The notes below the pieces were generated by a model. The model saw only the letters and a program-made list of their open reading frames with translations. It ran no database searches and was not told the origin of the DNA. Both the position numbers and the translations under genes were made by a program. This document shows, one piece after another, positions 1-8,658 of a stretch of DNA of 64,000 bases. Source of the DNA: CAVTTH01 sp963737545 (GTDB taxonomy: Bacteria > Verrucomicrobiota > Verrucomicrobiia > Chthoniobacterales > UBA10450); the NCBI GenBank assembly GCA_963737545.1, contig CAVTTH010000001.1, positions 558,001 to 622,000 of the forward strand, in the 5' to 3' direction. Position 1 is the first letter of the stretch; every line of letters starts with the position of its first letter.

Positions 1-113
1 GGCATTTCGACCTGGAGCGTGTAGCCGTCACCGTTTTCCGTAACGCTGGCCGCCGGCGCAATAGACTGATCGCTTCGACGGTCATTCTTATTTTCTCGGA
101 CCAAAGTGTTCAT
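1..113 (-). CDS. Small heat-shock protein (Hsp20), N-terminal part, cut by window edge
   Basis: An ATG at 113 opens a frame that stays open for 37 codons to the window edge. The N-terminus is charged (MNTLVRENKNDRRSDQ) and runs into SVTENGDGYTLQVEMP, which resembles the first beta strand of an alpha-crystallin domain. A Shine-Dalgarno-like AAGGAAT lies just before the start. It sits 51 bp downstream of another Hsp20 gene on the same strand, so the two are probably co-transcribed holdase chaperones of the cytoplasm. The rest of the gene is outside the window, so family assignment rests on about a dozen residues and on the neighbour. Confidence 0.6.
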   Translation of the reverse strand, partial: MNTLVRENKNDRRSDQSIAPAASVTENGDGYTLQVEM

Positions 114-164
114 AATATTCCTTTCAATTTCGCGAGCGGAGGCAAGTCTGCCCCGCCTTGTTGA

Positions 165-632
165 TTAGTTAGCGTCAACTTGAATTCGCTTGGATTTTGC
201 CTCTTCGGCCTTGGGTAACGTGACCGTCAGGATCCCATCCTTGTAAGTCGCATTGACCTTGTCCGATTCCACGCGAGCCGGCAGCGTGATACTGCGACGG
301 AATTTCCCCGTCACACGCTCCGTGCGCTCCGCCTTTTCCCCTTCCTCATTTTCGCTCTTGCGCTCGCCGCTGATGGTGAGAGTTCCATCATGAAGGGAGA
401 TCTCGATATCTTCCTTCCGCATGCCGGGAAGTTCGACAATCGCCACGACACTGTCGGGGTTCTGGTAAAGGTCGAGCGCGGGCGACCAACCGTTGAACAG
501 TTGCGCCTGGCGACCCAAACTGGACCAGAACGGCAGCTCAAACATCGTATCGATCTCGTCTCGAAGATTGGCCCACCGATTCGGCGAGGACCAAACTGAC
601 AAATCAGGAGTTTGATAACGAATAATACTCAT
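165..632 (-). CDS. Small heat-shock protein, Hsp20/alpha-crystallin family
   Basis: ATP-independent holdase that binds unfolding proteins in the cytoplasm. From the chosen ATG at 632 the protein has 155 residues, normal for bacterial Hsp20. The alpha-crystallin domain fills the second half, with VAIVELPGMRKEDIEISLHDG and the conserved strand GILTVTLPKAEEAK near the end. It ends in KSKRIQVDAN. An in-frame ATG 18 codons upstream exists, but MSIIRYQTP gives the usual short N-terminal arm. A second Hsp20 gene follows on the same strand. The 200 bp upstream contain an inverted repeat (TGTCGCA at 762, TGCGACA at 797) that could be a stress operator; no CIRCE element is visible. Confidence 0.9.
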   Translation of the reverse strand: MSIIRYQTPDLSVWSSPNRWANLRDEIDTMFELPFWSSLGRQAQLFNGWSPALDLYQNPDSVVAIVELPGMRKEDIEISLHDGTLTISGERKSENEEGEKAERTERVTGKFRRSITLPARVESDKVNATYKDGILTVTLPKAEEAKSKRIQVDAN

Positions 633-892
633 AGTGCGTTTTGCTTTAGCTAGCCGAATGCCAGCCAGATCCTGTCGCATCAGCATACTAATATCTCATT
701 TATTATTAGCTTGTTACGATTTGCTCCTTCAGTTCTTCATATGCATGAGAAAGTAACAACTTGTCGCATCTTTATTATCCTGTGGGCGAACAAATGTGCG
801 ACAGGATTACACAATGAAACCTGTCATTAATATCCCGATCGAAATGAAGGTTTGCCGCGCTCTCCGCCTGCCGATATGTCTTGCTTGTGCCA

Positions 893-1918
893 ATGAAAAC
901 TGAGCATCAACGCTTCATGGAAATCGCACTCGATGAGGCGCGAAAAGGATTGGGGTTTACAAGTCCCAATCCGGCGGTCGGAGCGATCCTGGTGATCGGG
1001 AAAAAAGTCGTGGCGAAAGGACATCACCGTCGGGCGGGCGCCCCGCATGCGGAGCTTGAATGTTTACGATCCTTCGGTGCAAGGGTGCCAAAGCGGGCGA
1101 CGCTTTACGTAACGTTGGAGCCCTGCTCGACGGTCGGTCGCACGCCACCATGCACTCAAGCGATTATTGCCGCGGGCATCGCCAGAGTCGTCTTCGGCGC
1201 GTTCGATCCCAACCCGAAACATGCAGGCCGCGCATGCGCATTGCTTCGACAAGCGGGGATCGTCGTGGAGACGGAAATTCTGGCAAAAGAATGTTCGCGT
1301 CTCAACGAGGCTTACAACAAATGGATTCGGACACAGCAACCCTTTGTCATCGCCAAGTGCGGCATGAGTTTGGACGGCAGATTGAGTCGACCTCCAGGCG
1401 AATCTCGGTGGCTAACGAGTCCGGCGGCGCGACGGCATGTCCATAAATTACGAGCAACCGTTGATGCAATCCTAATCGGAGCCGAAACATTGCGCACGGA
1501 TGATCCGCGTCTCACCGTGCGGGGAACGCGGCGTTCATCACAACCGTGGCGCGTCGTGCTTACACGATCGGGGAAATTACCAAAGGCCGCGAGGATGTTT
1601 GCCGATCGGTGGGCTGACCGTACGTTGATTTATCGCAACCAGAAATTGAAAACTGTTTTGCAGGATTTGGGGAAACGCGAAGTGACGAGCGTCCTGATTG
1701 AAGGTGGCGGCGACGTTCTCGGTCAGGCTCTTGACGCGCGGCTGATCGACAAGGTGCAACTCTACGTGGCGCCGATGTTGACGGGCGGACCGAACTCGGC
1801 GTTTTCGGGCAAAGGGGCCCCGTCAACTGAAATGGCGCTGCGAATCCGGCCAATCAACTTTGGAAAAATTGGCCACGATCTATGCGTGACCGGCTACCCA
1901 GAAAAGGCGTCCGAATAA
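893..1918 (+). CDS. ribD: Bifunctional riboflavin biosynthesis protein RibD (deaminase/reductase)
   Basis: Catalyses deamination of the pyrimidine intermediate from GTP and the following NADPH-dependent reduction of the ribosyl side chain in riboflavin synthesis. The N-terminal half is a cytidine-deaminase-like zinc domain with H52-A-E54 and the two zinc cysteines at 78 and 87 (TLEPCSTVGRTPPC). The C-terminal half from about residue 150 is the reductase, with KCGMSLDGR, SRWLTS, DAILIGAETLRTDDPRLTVR and LIEGGGDVLGQAL. Length 341 residues fits the family. ATG at 893 is preferred over a TTG four codons earlier; no clear ribosome site is visible. It stands alone; no other rib gene is in the window. 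Confidence 0.95.
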   Translation: MKTEHQRFMEIALDEARKGLGFTSPNPAVGAILVIGKKVVAKGHHRRAGAPHAELECLRSFGARVPKRATLYVTLEPCSTVGRTPPCTQAIIAAGIARVVFGAFDPNPKHAGRACALLRQAGIVVETEILAKECSRLNEAYNKWIRTQQPFVIAKCGMSLDGRLSRPPGESRWLTSPAARRHVHKLRATVDAILIGAETLRTDDPRLTVRGTRRSSQPWRVVLTRSGKLPKAARMFADRWADRTLIYRNQKLKTVLQDLGKREVTSVLIEGGGDVLGQALDARLIDKVQLYVAPMLTGGPNSAFSGKGAPSTEMALRIRPINFGKIGHDLCVTGYPEKASE

Positions 1919-1981
1919 TTTGAAAGCAGCGCCGTCAGACGTATGGTTGCTGTTGAAATCTGGTAAGAATGGAGGCTTAAG

Positions 1982-2299
1982 ATGAACTGGAAAAAACTTC
2001 TGGTGATTGCAATCGCGGCATTGGGATTCGTCTTTGCTACGGCATCAGAGTCGAAGGCCCAGGTCTACTCGGTTGGAATCGGAATCGGTGTGCCGGTCGG
2101 CTACCCGGGATATTGGTCCGGGTATCCGGGATGGTATCCGTATGGCTTCGGCCGTTACGGATGGGCTAACGGGACTTACTGCCAGCCGGCGTATTACCGA
2201 GCGGGATACTATCGCCCCGCATATTATCGGGCTGGTTATGTCCGGCCCTATCATTGGCGCAACGGCCGCCGGGTTTATTACGGTCGCGTCGTCCGCTAA
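1982..2299 (+). CDS. Small secreted Tyr/Gly-rich protein
   Basis: A 105-residue protein with a strong ribosome site (GGAGG six bases before ATG) and a clear signal peptide (MNWKKLLVIAIAALGFVFA, cleavage near SKAQ). The mature part is rich in Tyr, Gly, Pro and Arg. It starts with a VGIGIGVPVG strand, followed by YPGYW/YPGWYPYG repeats and then two PAYYRAGY units. It resembles short secreted or envelope proteins of unknown role that are common in Verrucomicrobia and Planctomycetes. It is monocistronic, with a terminator directly downstream. No function can be assigned. Confidence 0.8.
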   Translation: MNWKKLLVIAIAALGFVFATASESKAQVYSVGIGIGVPVGYPGYWSGYPGWYPYGFGRYGWANGTYCQPAYYRAGYYRPAYYRAGYVRPYHWRNGRRVYYGRVVR

Positions 2300-2321
2300 G
2301 GCTAATCTGATTGCGGTACGA

Positions 2322-2362
2322 GAGCTGGCTTGGAGATAATCTCCCAGCCAGCTCCAATTTTT
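2322..2362 (+). terminator. Rho-independent terminator after the Tyr/Gly-rich protein gene
   Basis: The arms GAGCTGGCT and AGCCAGCTC, extended inward by GGAGA/TCTCC around a short loop, are followed by AATTTTT on the plus strand. It lies 22 bp after the stop of the upstream gene. It also separates the convergent FMN reductase gene but lacks a T-run on the minus strand. Confidence 0.75.
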
Positions 2363-2370
2363 GCTTTGGC

Positions 2371-2898
2371 TCAATGCTTCGAGGCGTGGAGCGAAAAATC
2401 GTCGAGCAGGGACTCGACTCGCTTTTTGACTTCAACACTCTTGATCCCGCTCTCTTCGAAATCCTCGCCCGTGGCAAAAACGAATCGCGGCGCAATCCAG
2501 CACCGGAAATCGAGCATCAGCGAATTGGCGAATGACATCACCGACATGTAGGAACTTCGGCCACCCGCCGCGCAGGCAAACCCGATCGTCTTGCCCTCGA
2601 ACACATCGCTCCCCAAAAGTTCCACGACGTTCTTTGCGGCCGCGTTGACGGCGAAGTTGTAAATCGCCACGGCGAAAAGGATGTGCGAAGCGGGCTTTAG
2701 TACCTTCCGAACACGTTCGACATCGGCGTTCTCCCAACCGGCCGCCGGCCCGCAAACCGGAATATTAAATTCGCGCAGATCGACAAGCGTGGCAGGGATT
2801 TTCCGTTTTTCCGCCGTCTTAAACGCATAACGCGCCAGAAGTTGAGAGCGGGAATCCGGGTCAAGGCTCGTTCCAACGATCGCCAGGTTCATCTTCAT
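2371..2898 (-). CDS. NADPH-dependent FMN reductase family protein
   Basis: Flavodoxin-like fold protein of the FMN_red family, 175 residues. The phosphate-binding loop is near the N-terminus (AIVGTSLDPDSRSQLLARYA), a PVCG segment occurs near residue 47, and the flavin-contact segment FAVAIYNFAVNAAAKNVVELL is followed by KTIGFACAAGGRSSYMS. Members reduce FMN, quinones or azo compounds with NAD(P)H in the cytoplasm; the substrate cannot be told from sequence. It is convergent with the Tyr/Gly-rich gene and 65 bp upstream of the end of rpoD on the same strand. Two near-start Met codons (1 and 3) are possible. Confidence 0.85.
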   Translation of the reverse strand: MKMNLAIVGTSLDPDSRSQLLARYAFKTAEKRKIPATLVDLREFNIPVCGPAAGWENADVERVRKVLKPASHILFAVAIYNFAVNAAAKNVVELLGSDVFEGKTIGFACAAGGRSSYMSVMSFANSLMLDFRCWIAPRFVFATGEDFEESGIKSVEVKKRVESLLDDFSLHASKH

Positions 2899-2963
2899 TC
2901 GTTAGGCCCGCGCCATCCGTAGAACAGAACGAAATTTGGATGATCTCGCAGCAGGCCGCTCGC

Positions 2964-4892
2964 TTAAGTCTCGGCCGCCTCGAGAAAGCCTTCCAACTGC
3001 CGAATACGGGTAGGGTGACGCATCTTGCGAAGAGCTTTCGCCTCGATTTGCCGAATCCGCTCGCGCGTCACGCGAAATTGGCGCCCCACCTCTTCGAGAG
3101 TGCGGCTGTAGCCATCGACCAGACCAAATCTCTGCTCGAGCACCTGGCGTTCTCGTTCGGTCAAAGTCTCGAGCACATCCTTGATTTTTTCCTTCAACAA
3201 AACGATTGCCGTCATGTCGCTCGGATTTTCGGCACCTTTGTCCTCGATGAAATCGCCAAAGTTTGTTTCCTCACTTTCGCCCACCGGCGATTGGAGAGAG
3301 ATCGGCTGTTGCGCCATTTTCAAAACGGCACGGACGCGATCGACCGGCAAAAGAATTTCCTCGGCCACTTCTTCCGGTGTCGGCTCGCGACCATATTCCT
3401 GGACGAGCTGCTTTTGCACGCGCATGAGCTTGTTGATCGTTTCGATCATGTGCACGGGAATGCGGATCGTGCGCGCCTGATCCGCAATCGAACGCGTAAT
3501 CGCCTGCCGAATCCACCAGGTTGCATAGGTGGAAAACTTGTATCCGCGCCGATACTCGAATTTTTCGACCGCCTTCATCAGGCCCATATTGCCCTCCTGG
3601 ATGAGATCGAGAAAAGAGAGACCACGGTTGGTATACTTCTTCGCGATGGAAATAACGAGCCGTAGATTCGCTTCCACCATCTCGGTCTTCGCCCGCAACG
3701 CTTTCCTCAACCAGCCTTTGAGCGCCTGATACTGCTGGGCGTATTCCTCGAGCGAAAGCCAGAGCGTGCCCTGCAACTGAGTCGCCCGGATGCCCAGTGG
3801 AGACCGCGATCCGTTTTCGCGCGGACGTTTCGCCATCTCCCGCTGAAGCAGAGTCAAAGCCAGGTATTGCTCGTCAGCAAGGTGCACGAATTCCTCGGTG
3901 ACCTTCTGTTTGAAGTAGAACTTCGGATAAAGCTTCTGAAGCGACGCCGCTGCCTTCTGAAAAGCCTTCTCCTTCTTCAAATCCCGTTTCGCTCCATTTT
4001 TCAGCAGCTGCGCATACTGCTCGCCAATGGCTCCGCTCAGCTTCGCAACCTGCTTGCAGAGTCGCGGCAACATTTTCATGTATCGCTCGCGGCTCTCAAT
4101 TTTCTTGTCCAGAATGACCCGGTCGAATCGCTCTCCACCTTCCGTCAGTTTTTCAGCCAGATCGAGATGCGCGCGGGCAATAAAGCCAAAGCGGTGAATG
4201 TGTCGTTGCACCATGATCTCGGCTTCCTCGATCCGCTTCGAGATTTCCACCTCCTGTTCTCGGGTCAGGAGCGGGACCTGGCCCATTTGCTTGAGGTACA
4301 TGCGGACCGGATCATCGAGAATATCGAGCTTGGATTCGGTTTTCTCTTCTTCCTCCTCCTCCGGATCCTTCTTCCCGTCTTTGTAACGATCAACCTCGGA
4401 AGCCTCGATGATATCGATTTCCATCCGGCGCAGACGTGTCAAAATCGCGTCCAGCTCATCCGCGTCCGTGATCCCTTCGGGGAGCGCTTCGTTCAAATCA
4501 TCGAACGTCAGGTGACCCTGCTCCTTCGCCAGCTTGATTAATTCGCGAATGCGCGTTTGCAGATCCGGCGCGTTGGCCGGTCGAGTCGCAAGATCGGGAA
4601 CCGCCAATAATTTCTCCCTGGCCGTATTTTTTGCCGCCCGCAGTTTTTTCTCCGGCTTCCTTGTCGCAGCGGGGCGCGGCTTTTTCCGCGGTCGCGCCTT
4701 GTCCTTTTTACTCCTCGCCGATATGAAAAGTTTAGGCCCGGAGCGCCGGACGCCGCCTTTCAGTTTCGACGTCCCGCCCGCAGCCTTCCGAGGCGATTTC
4801 TTGCGTTTCGAATTTTTTTTAACCAAGAGGTTGTGCTGTTGAGGAAAAATTACCGGCAACGTTTTCCGCCGCGCCATCGCGCGACTTTCCAC
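2964..4892 (-). CDS. rpoD: Primary RNA polymerase sigma factor (RpoD/sigma-70)
   Basis: Housekeeping sigma factor that directs RNA polymerase to -35/-10 promoters. Of 642 residues, the first about 110 are a Lys/Arg-rich, low-complexity extension. Region 1.1 then follows (LIKLAKEQGHLTFDDLNEALP), then region 1.2 (DPVRMYLKQMGQVPLLTREQE). A non-conserved region comes next, then region 2 (NLRLVISIAKKYTNRGLSFLDLIQEGN, FSTYATWWIRQAITR), region 3 and the region 4 helix-turn-helix (SRTLEEVGRQFRVTRERIRQIEAKAL). The gene begins 17 bp after dnaG, the conserved macromolecular-synthesis arrangement. The true start could be later than the ATG at 4892, because the basic extension is poorly conserved. Confidence 0.96.
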   Translation of the reverse strand: MESRAMARRKTLPVIFPQQHNLLVKKNSKRKKSPRKAAGGTSKLKGGVRRSGPKLFISARSKKDKARPRKKPRPAATRKPEKKLRAAKNTAREKLLAVPDLATRPANAPDLQTRIRELIKLAKEQGHLTFDDLNEALPEGITDADELDAILTRLRRMEIDIIEASEVDRYKDGKKDPEEEEEEKTESKLDILDDPVRMYLKQMGQVPLLTREQEVEISKRIEEAEIMVQRHIHRFGFIARAHLDLAEKLTEGGERFDRVILDKKIESRERYMKMLPRLCKQVAKLSGAIGEQYAQLLKNGAKRDLKKEKAFQKAAASLQKLYPKFYFKQKVTEEFVHLADEQYLALTLLQREMAKRPRENGSRSPLGIRATQLQGTLWLSLEEYAQQYQALKGWLRKALRAKTEMVEANLRLVISIAKKYTNRGLSFLDLIQEGNMGLMKAVEKFEYRRGYKFSTYATWWIRQAITRSIADQARTIRIPVHMIETINKLMRVQKQLVQEYGREPTPEEVAEEILLPVDRVRAVLKMAQQPISLQSPVGESEETNFGDFIEDKGAENPSDMTAIVLLKEKIKDVLETLTERERQVLEQRFGLVDGYSRTLEEVGRQFRVTRERIRQIEAKALRKMRHPTRIRQLEGFLEAAET

Positions 4893-4909
4893 CCCCTCAG
4901 CGACAATAT

Positions 4910-6724
4910 TTAAGAGTCGAGCACGCGGGCGGACGAAAACTGCGAAATTTCGCGGAGCTGTTCTCTCAGGTCAAGGATTTGTTTCTGCAGGCTGACCACT
5001 TCCCCAGAAGTCAATTGCGGAAGCTTGATCCGGCCTTCCGCCACCTGGAGCTGGCGGCGCAAAACTGCCTGCTGCAGGCCGTTCCACCAATCCTTCGCGA
5101 TCGCGATCGGATTGTCCGGCTTCTTTTTCATCAACCACGAAGATACCAGCGCCTCGTCTTCCGATGACAGGCCCGACATGAAGACATTAAGAGAGACCGG
5201 ATCGCTCGGTCGCAGGTCGCTTTCGAGAATTCGGACGAGCAACTCTGTATGCGGCGTCTGGGAGAGAATCTCCTTCCAATCTTGCGCGGTCAGGTACTCA
5301 CGCGCCTCTTCATCTCGAAGGGCGAGGAGGCAAAGCATCGCGACATCGTGCCGGGGCGCCGTTCTCGTCGCGGGCGCCGCGTCGTCCATTCCGGAAGCAC
5401 GTGACCGAAAGTTCCTGGGTAAAAGACCTTCCAGGTCGGCTGGCGGCACACCCAGACGCGCGCTTGCTTTGCTAATCACCTGCCCGCGCATCAGCGGATC
5501 GCGCACTCGCCCGATCGTTTCGGCGAGTTTCCGGGCTAGCTGAGTCTTTGCCCCTAACGAACTCAAATTTACCGAGGAGGCCTCTCGTTCGATCCAGAAA
5601 TCAAAAAAATCCTGCGCATTCTCGACGCGTTGTTCGAAGTCCTTCTTCCCCTTCCCGCGCACCATCGAGTCGGGATCTTCCCCCGGCGGCATCTCCGCGA
5701 CTCGCACGATCAAATCGTTCTCCAACAGTGCATCGAGCGAGCGCTCGGCCGCCTTCTGGCCCGCGGCATCAGCGTCGAAGCAGAGCACAACCTCGTTTAC
5801 GAATCGTTTCAGGACGCGGGCTTGTTTCTCGGTAAACGCAGTCCCTTGCGGCGCAACCACGTTCGTGATCCCCGCTTCAAAGAGGGTAATTAGATCAAGC
5901 TGACCTTCGCAAATAATGGCCGAGCCGGCTTCAATCAAAGCCCGCTTCGTCTTGTGCAGGCCGAACAGAATATTTCCCTTCCGGAAAAGCGGCGTCTCGG
6001 GTGAATTCAGATACTTCGCGCCCTCCGCATCATTTTTCAGAACGCGACCGCTAAAGGCGATGACTTCACCGACATCGTTGCAAATTGGAAACATGATGCG
6101 GCCGCGGAACCGATCGTAAACTTCCCCCTCCGCGCGATCCTCGTCCCGCAGCTTGACCAACCCGCTCTGCAGAATCTGCTGGCGTCGATATCCACCATCC
6201 AACGCCCATTTTAGAGTTGCGTCCCAACTTTCGGGCGCGAAGCCGATCTGCCAATTAGCCGCCACGCCGCGATCGATCCCTCGCTTCTTCAAATACTCGC
6301 GAGCTGACGCTCCCAATTCGCGTTTCACCAGATTCTCATGAAACCATTCCGCGGCCTCGGCGTGCAGCTTGAGCAGGGTCCGCCGCGTTTCATACTGACG
6401 ATCCTCATCCTCAACGCTTCCCCCGCTCTCTACAATTACCGGAATTCCGGCGCGGGCAGCGAGCTTATGAACCGCGGAAGGAAAATCGAGATGCTCATAA
6501 TCCATCACGAACCGGAAAACGCTCCCGCCTGCGCCGCAGCCAAAGCAATGAAAGGTCTGCCGCTGCGGACTTACCGTGAACGACGGCGTCTTCTCCTGAT
6601 GAAACGGACAGAGTGCCTTGAACGTGGAGCCGGCCCGCCGAAGAGGAAAGTACGAACCAATCACTTCGACAATGTCGTTCGCTGCGGCGATTTGTTCGAT
6701 GTTCTGTGATGGAATCGTTCCCAT
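4910..6724 (-). CDS. dnaG: DNA primase
   Basis: Makes RNA primers at the replication fork, recruited by DnaB. The CHC2 zinc finger is at C39, H42, C60 and C63 (CPFHQEKTPSF, FHCFGCGAGG). The TOPRIM catalytic domain follows, with IICEGQLDLI and CFDADAAGQKAAERSLD. The C-terminal part is the helicase-binding region. From the ATG at 6724 the protein has 604 residues. This start has GGAAGG four bases upstream, better than the ATG 15 codons earlier. It is followed at 17 bp by rpoD, so both are probably in one operon. Confidence 0.95.
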   Translation of the reverse strand: MGTIPSQNIEQIAAANDIVEVIGSYFPLRRAGSTFKALCPFHQEKTPSFTVSPQRQTFHCFGCGAGGSVFRFVMDYEHLDFPSAVHKLAARAGIPVIVESGGSVEDEDRQYETRRTLLKLHAEAAEWFHENLVKRELGASAREYLKKRGIDRGVAANWQIGFAPESWDATLKWALDGGYRRQQILQSGLVKLRDEDRAEGEVYDRFRGRIMFPICNDVGEVIAFSGRVLKNDAEGAKYLNSPETPLFRKGNILFGLHKTKRALIEAGSAIICEGQLDLITLFEAGITNVVAPQGTAFTEKQARVLKRFVNEVVLCFDADAAGQKAAERSLDALLENDLIVRVAEMPPGEDPDSMVRGKGKKDFEQRVENAQDFFDFWIEREASSVNLSSLGAKTQLARKLAETIGRVRDPLMRGQVISKASARLGVPPADLEGLLPRNFRSRASGMDDAAPATRTAPRHDVAMLCLLALRDEEAREYLTAQDWKEILSQTPHTELLVRILESDLRPSDPVSLNVFMSGLSSEDEALVSSWLMKKKPDNPIAIAKDWWNGLQQAVLRRQLQVAEGRIKLPQLTSGEVVSLQKQILDLREQLREISQFSSARVLDS

Positions 6725-6799
6725 GGGCCTTCCATTTTTCGCTCGTTCAGCGATTGTGGACGATGGCAAACTAACTCAGCGTCAATGCGCTTCCAACCG

Positions 6800-8218
6800 A
6801 TGAAAATTATTCGCTCGTTCGTGTTGATCGCCAGCTGCCTCGTTCCTTTCGCGCAGATCGAGGCGGCGAATGGGATTCGCAATGGCGATGTCGTTGTCGT
6901 TCCGCTCCACGGCGAGATTTCCCAGTCTCTCGTCTTGTTTCTGCGCCGCGCTTTGAAAACCGCGGAAAGCGAGGGCGCGTCTGCCATCATCCTCGATATG
7001 AACACGTATGGTGGCCGGCTCGATTCGGCCGAGGAAATCACCAGCGTTCTCAATCATGCAACCATCCCGACCTACACGTTCATCAACACCAACGCCGGGT
7101 CTGCCGGCGCTTTGGTCGCCTTGGCGACGAAGCACATTTACATGGCGCCGGTCAGCGCGATTGGCGCGGCCGCACCTGTCCTCTCCACTGGCGAGGACCT
7201 CCCCCCAACCGAACGGGATAAGACAATTTCATACTGGTCGGCCTTGATCCGCGGCTCCGCCAATCGCAACGGTCACAACCCGGATCTCGGTGAAGCTTTC
7301 ATGAATAAGGAGAAGGAGGTGAAAATCGGGGAGCGGATGGTCCATCCGAAAGGAACCCTCCTCAGCCTCAACGCCCAGGAAGCGGCCGAGCAAGTCAACG
7401 GCAAACCGCTCCTCGCAGACGGGGTGGCGGATTCCATCGCGGAACTGATGCGCAAAGCGAACCTGAAAGGCGAGGCCGTCGTCTTTCATCCGAGCGGGTT
7501 CGAGCAACTTGCTTTTTGGATTACGGCCCTGGCGCCGCTTCTCTTGTTAGGCGGAATTATCGGCGCGTACATTGAGTTCAAAATTCCGGGCTTTGGATTG
7601 GCTGGCATCATTTCCGCCATCTGCTTCACGCTCTTTTTTCTCGGCCACTATCTCGCGGGTCTGGCGGGTTGGGAAACCGTCGCACTCTTCGTCATCGGAA
7701 TCTTGTTCGTTCTCGTGGAAATCTTCTTTTTTGCGCATTCCACCATTGTCTTCGGCGTCGTTGGTATTTTCCTGATGCTCGCATCGTTGCTCTGGGCAAT
7801 GATCGATCATTATCCCAGCCAGACTTTTTTCCCAACCAGGGGGATGCTCGTTGTTCCTCTGCGAAATCTTTCCCTCGCTCTCGCCGGCGCGATCGTTGCA
7901 ATTTTCCTTCTCGCCCGCTACCTGCCGAAGACGAGTCTCTATCGAAAATTTGCGCTGATGACGGCGAATCCATCCGGTCCGTCGTTAACCGGCGCACCGA
8001 GAGAATTCGCCAATGCGCTCGCCATTTCTCCCGGGATGGTGGGAACTTCGCTCACAATATTGCGACCCAGTGGCAAAGCACGCTTTGGCGATCACGTCGT
8101 TGATGTCGTGACAGAAGGTGAATTTATCCAGCCGGAGACTTCGCTCACCGTTATTCAAACCGACGGAATGCGCGTCGTCGTGAAACAACGCCGCGCCGCT
8201 CCCAACCCGGTCGGTTGA
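6800..8218 (+). CDS. NfeD-like membrane-bound ClpP-class serine protease
   Basis: Long-form NfeD protein (stomatin-operon partner protease family), 472 residues. A signal peptide (MKIIRSFVLIASCLVPFAQIEA) precedes a ClpP/crotonase-fold protease domain with the DMNTYGGRLDSAEEI strand and the nucleophile segment NTNAGSAGALVALAT. About four membrane segments follow from residue 235 (LAFWITALAPLLLLGGIIGAY onward). A soluble OB-fold NfeD-C domain ends the protein (GMVGTSLTILRPSGKARFGDHVVDVV). The family acts in membrane-protein quality control. No stomatin/SPFH gene is adjacent, which is unusual for this form. An ATG five codons upstream is possible; dnaG is divergent. Confidence 0.88.
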   Translation: MKIIRSFVLIASCLVPFAQIEAANGIRNGDVVVVPLHGEISQSLVLFLRRALKTAESEGASAIILDMNTYGGRLDSAEEITSVLNHATIPTYTFINTNAGSAGALVALATKHIYMAPVSAIGAAAPVLSTGEDLPPTERDKTISYWSALIRGSANRNGHNPDLGEAFMNKEKEVKIGERMVHPKGTLLSLNAQEAAEQVNGKPLLADGVADSIAELMRKANLKGEAVVFHPSGFEQLAFWITALAPLLLLGGIIGAYIEFKIPGFGLAGIISAICFTLFFLGHYLAGLAGWETVALFVIGILFVLVEIFFFAHSTIVFGVVGIFLMLASLLWAMIDHYPSQTFFPTRGMLVVPLRNLSLALAGAIVAIFLLARYLPKTSLYRKFALMTANPSGPSLTGAPREFANALAISPGMVGTSLTILRPSGKARFGDHVVDVVTEGEFIQPETSLTVIQTDGMRVVVKQRRAAPNPVG

Positions 8219-8224
8219 TAGAGA

Positions 8225-8605
8225 ATGTTCGGAATCCACGATTTCGTCTTGTTCCTAACGACTGGAATCTTGCTTAACCTCGCTCCTGGGCCGGACACAG
8301 CGTACATCCTCGGTCGGAGCATTGCCCAGGGCCGCTCCGCTGGAATCGCTTCTGCTCTCGGGATTAGCTTTCTTGCTTTCCTGCCTCAGTTTATCGATCC
8401 CACCTCCACCGCGAAAGTCCCGGCGTTCCTAACCCTCGGTCTCACTTTTGTCGCGACCGGAACGCTCAGGTGCCTGATCCTGGCGTGGTTCGCTTCCGCC
8501 TTCAGCGAAAGACTGCGCGCGAGCAATACGATCTCAGCGGTTCTGAATCGCGCGGTGGGTTCGCTGTTTATTTTCCTTGGGCTGCGACTTGCCGTGTCAA
8601 AGTAA
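8225..8605 (+). CDS. LysE-family translocator with internal deletion
   Basis: Resembles the amino-acid exporter family (LysE/RhtB), but only 126 residues instead of about 205. The N-terminal hallmark LNLAPGPDTAYILGRSIAQGRSAG is followed by ASALGIS and then immediately by FLAFLPQFIDP, which normally lies about 80 residues later. The C-terminal segment is complete (LNRAVGSLFIFLGLRLAVSK). The middle helices are therefore missing in frame. It begins 6 bp after the NfeD gene stop and may be read in the same transcript. The product is unlikely to transport normally. The frame is clean, so this may be a recent in-frame deletion. Confidence 0.75.
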   Translation: MFGIHDFVLFLTTGILLNLAPGPDTAYILGRSIAQGRSAGIASALGISFLAFLPQFIDPTSTAKVPAFLTLGLTFVATGTLRCLILAWFASAFSERLRASNTISAVLNRAVGSLFIFLGLRLAVSK

Positions 8606-8658
8606 GTGCCGAGTCGGCTCCCGGCGGGTAATGAGTTGTGCGAACGAATTCGCTGGGC

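Noticed and set aside
3867..4541. Long plus-strand frame antisense to rpoD
   Set aside because: Mirror frame of a highly conserved gene; no independent homology or start signal.
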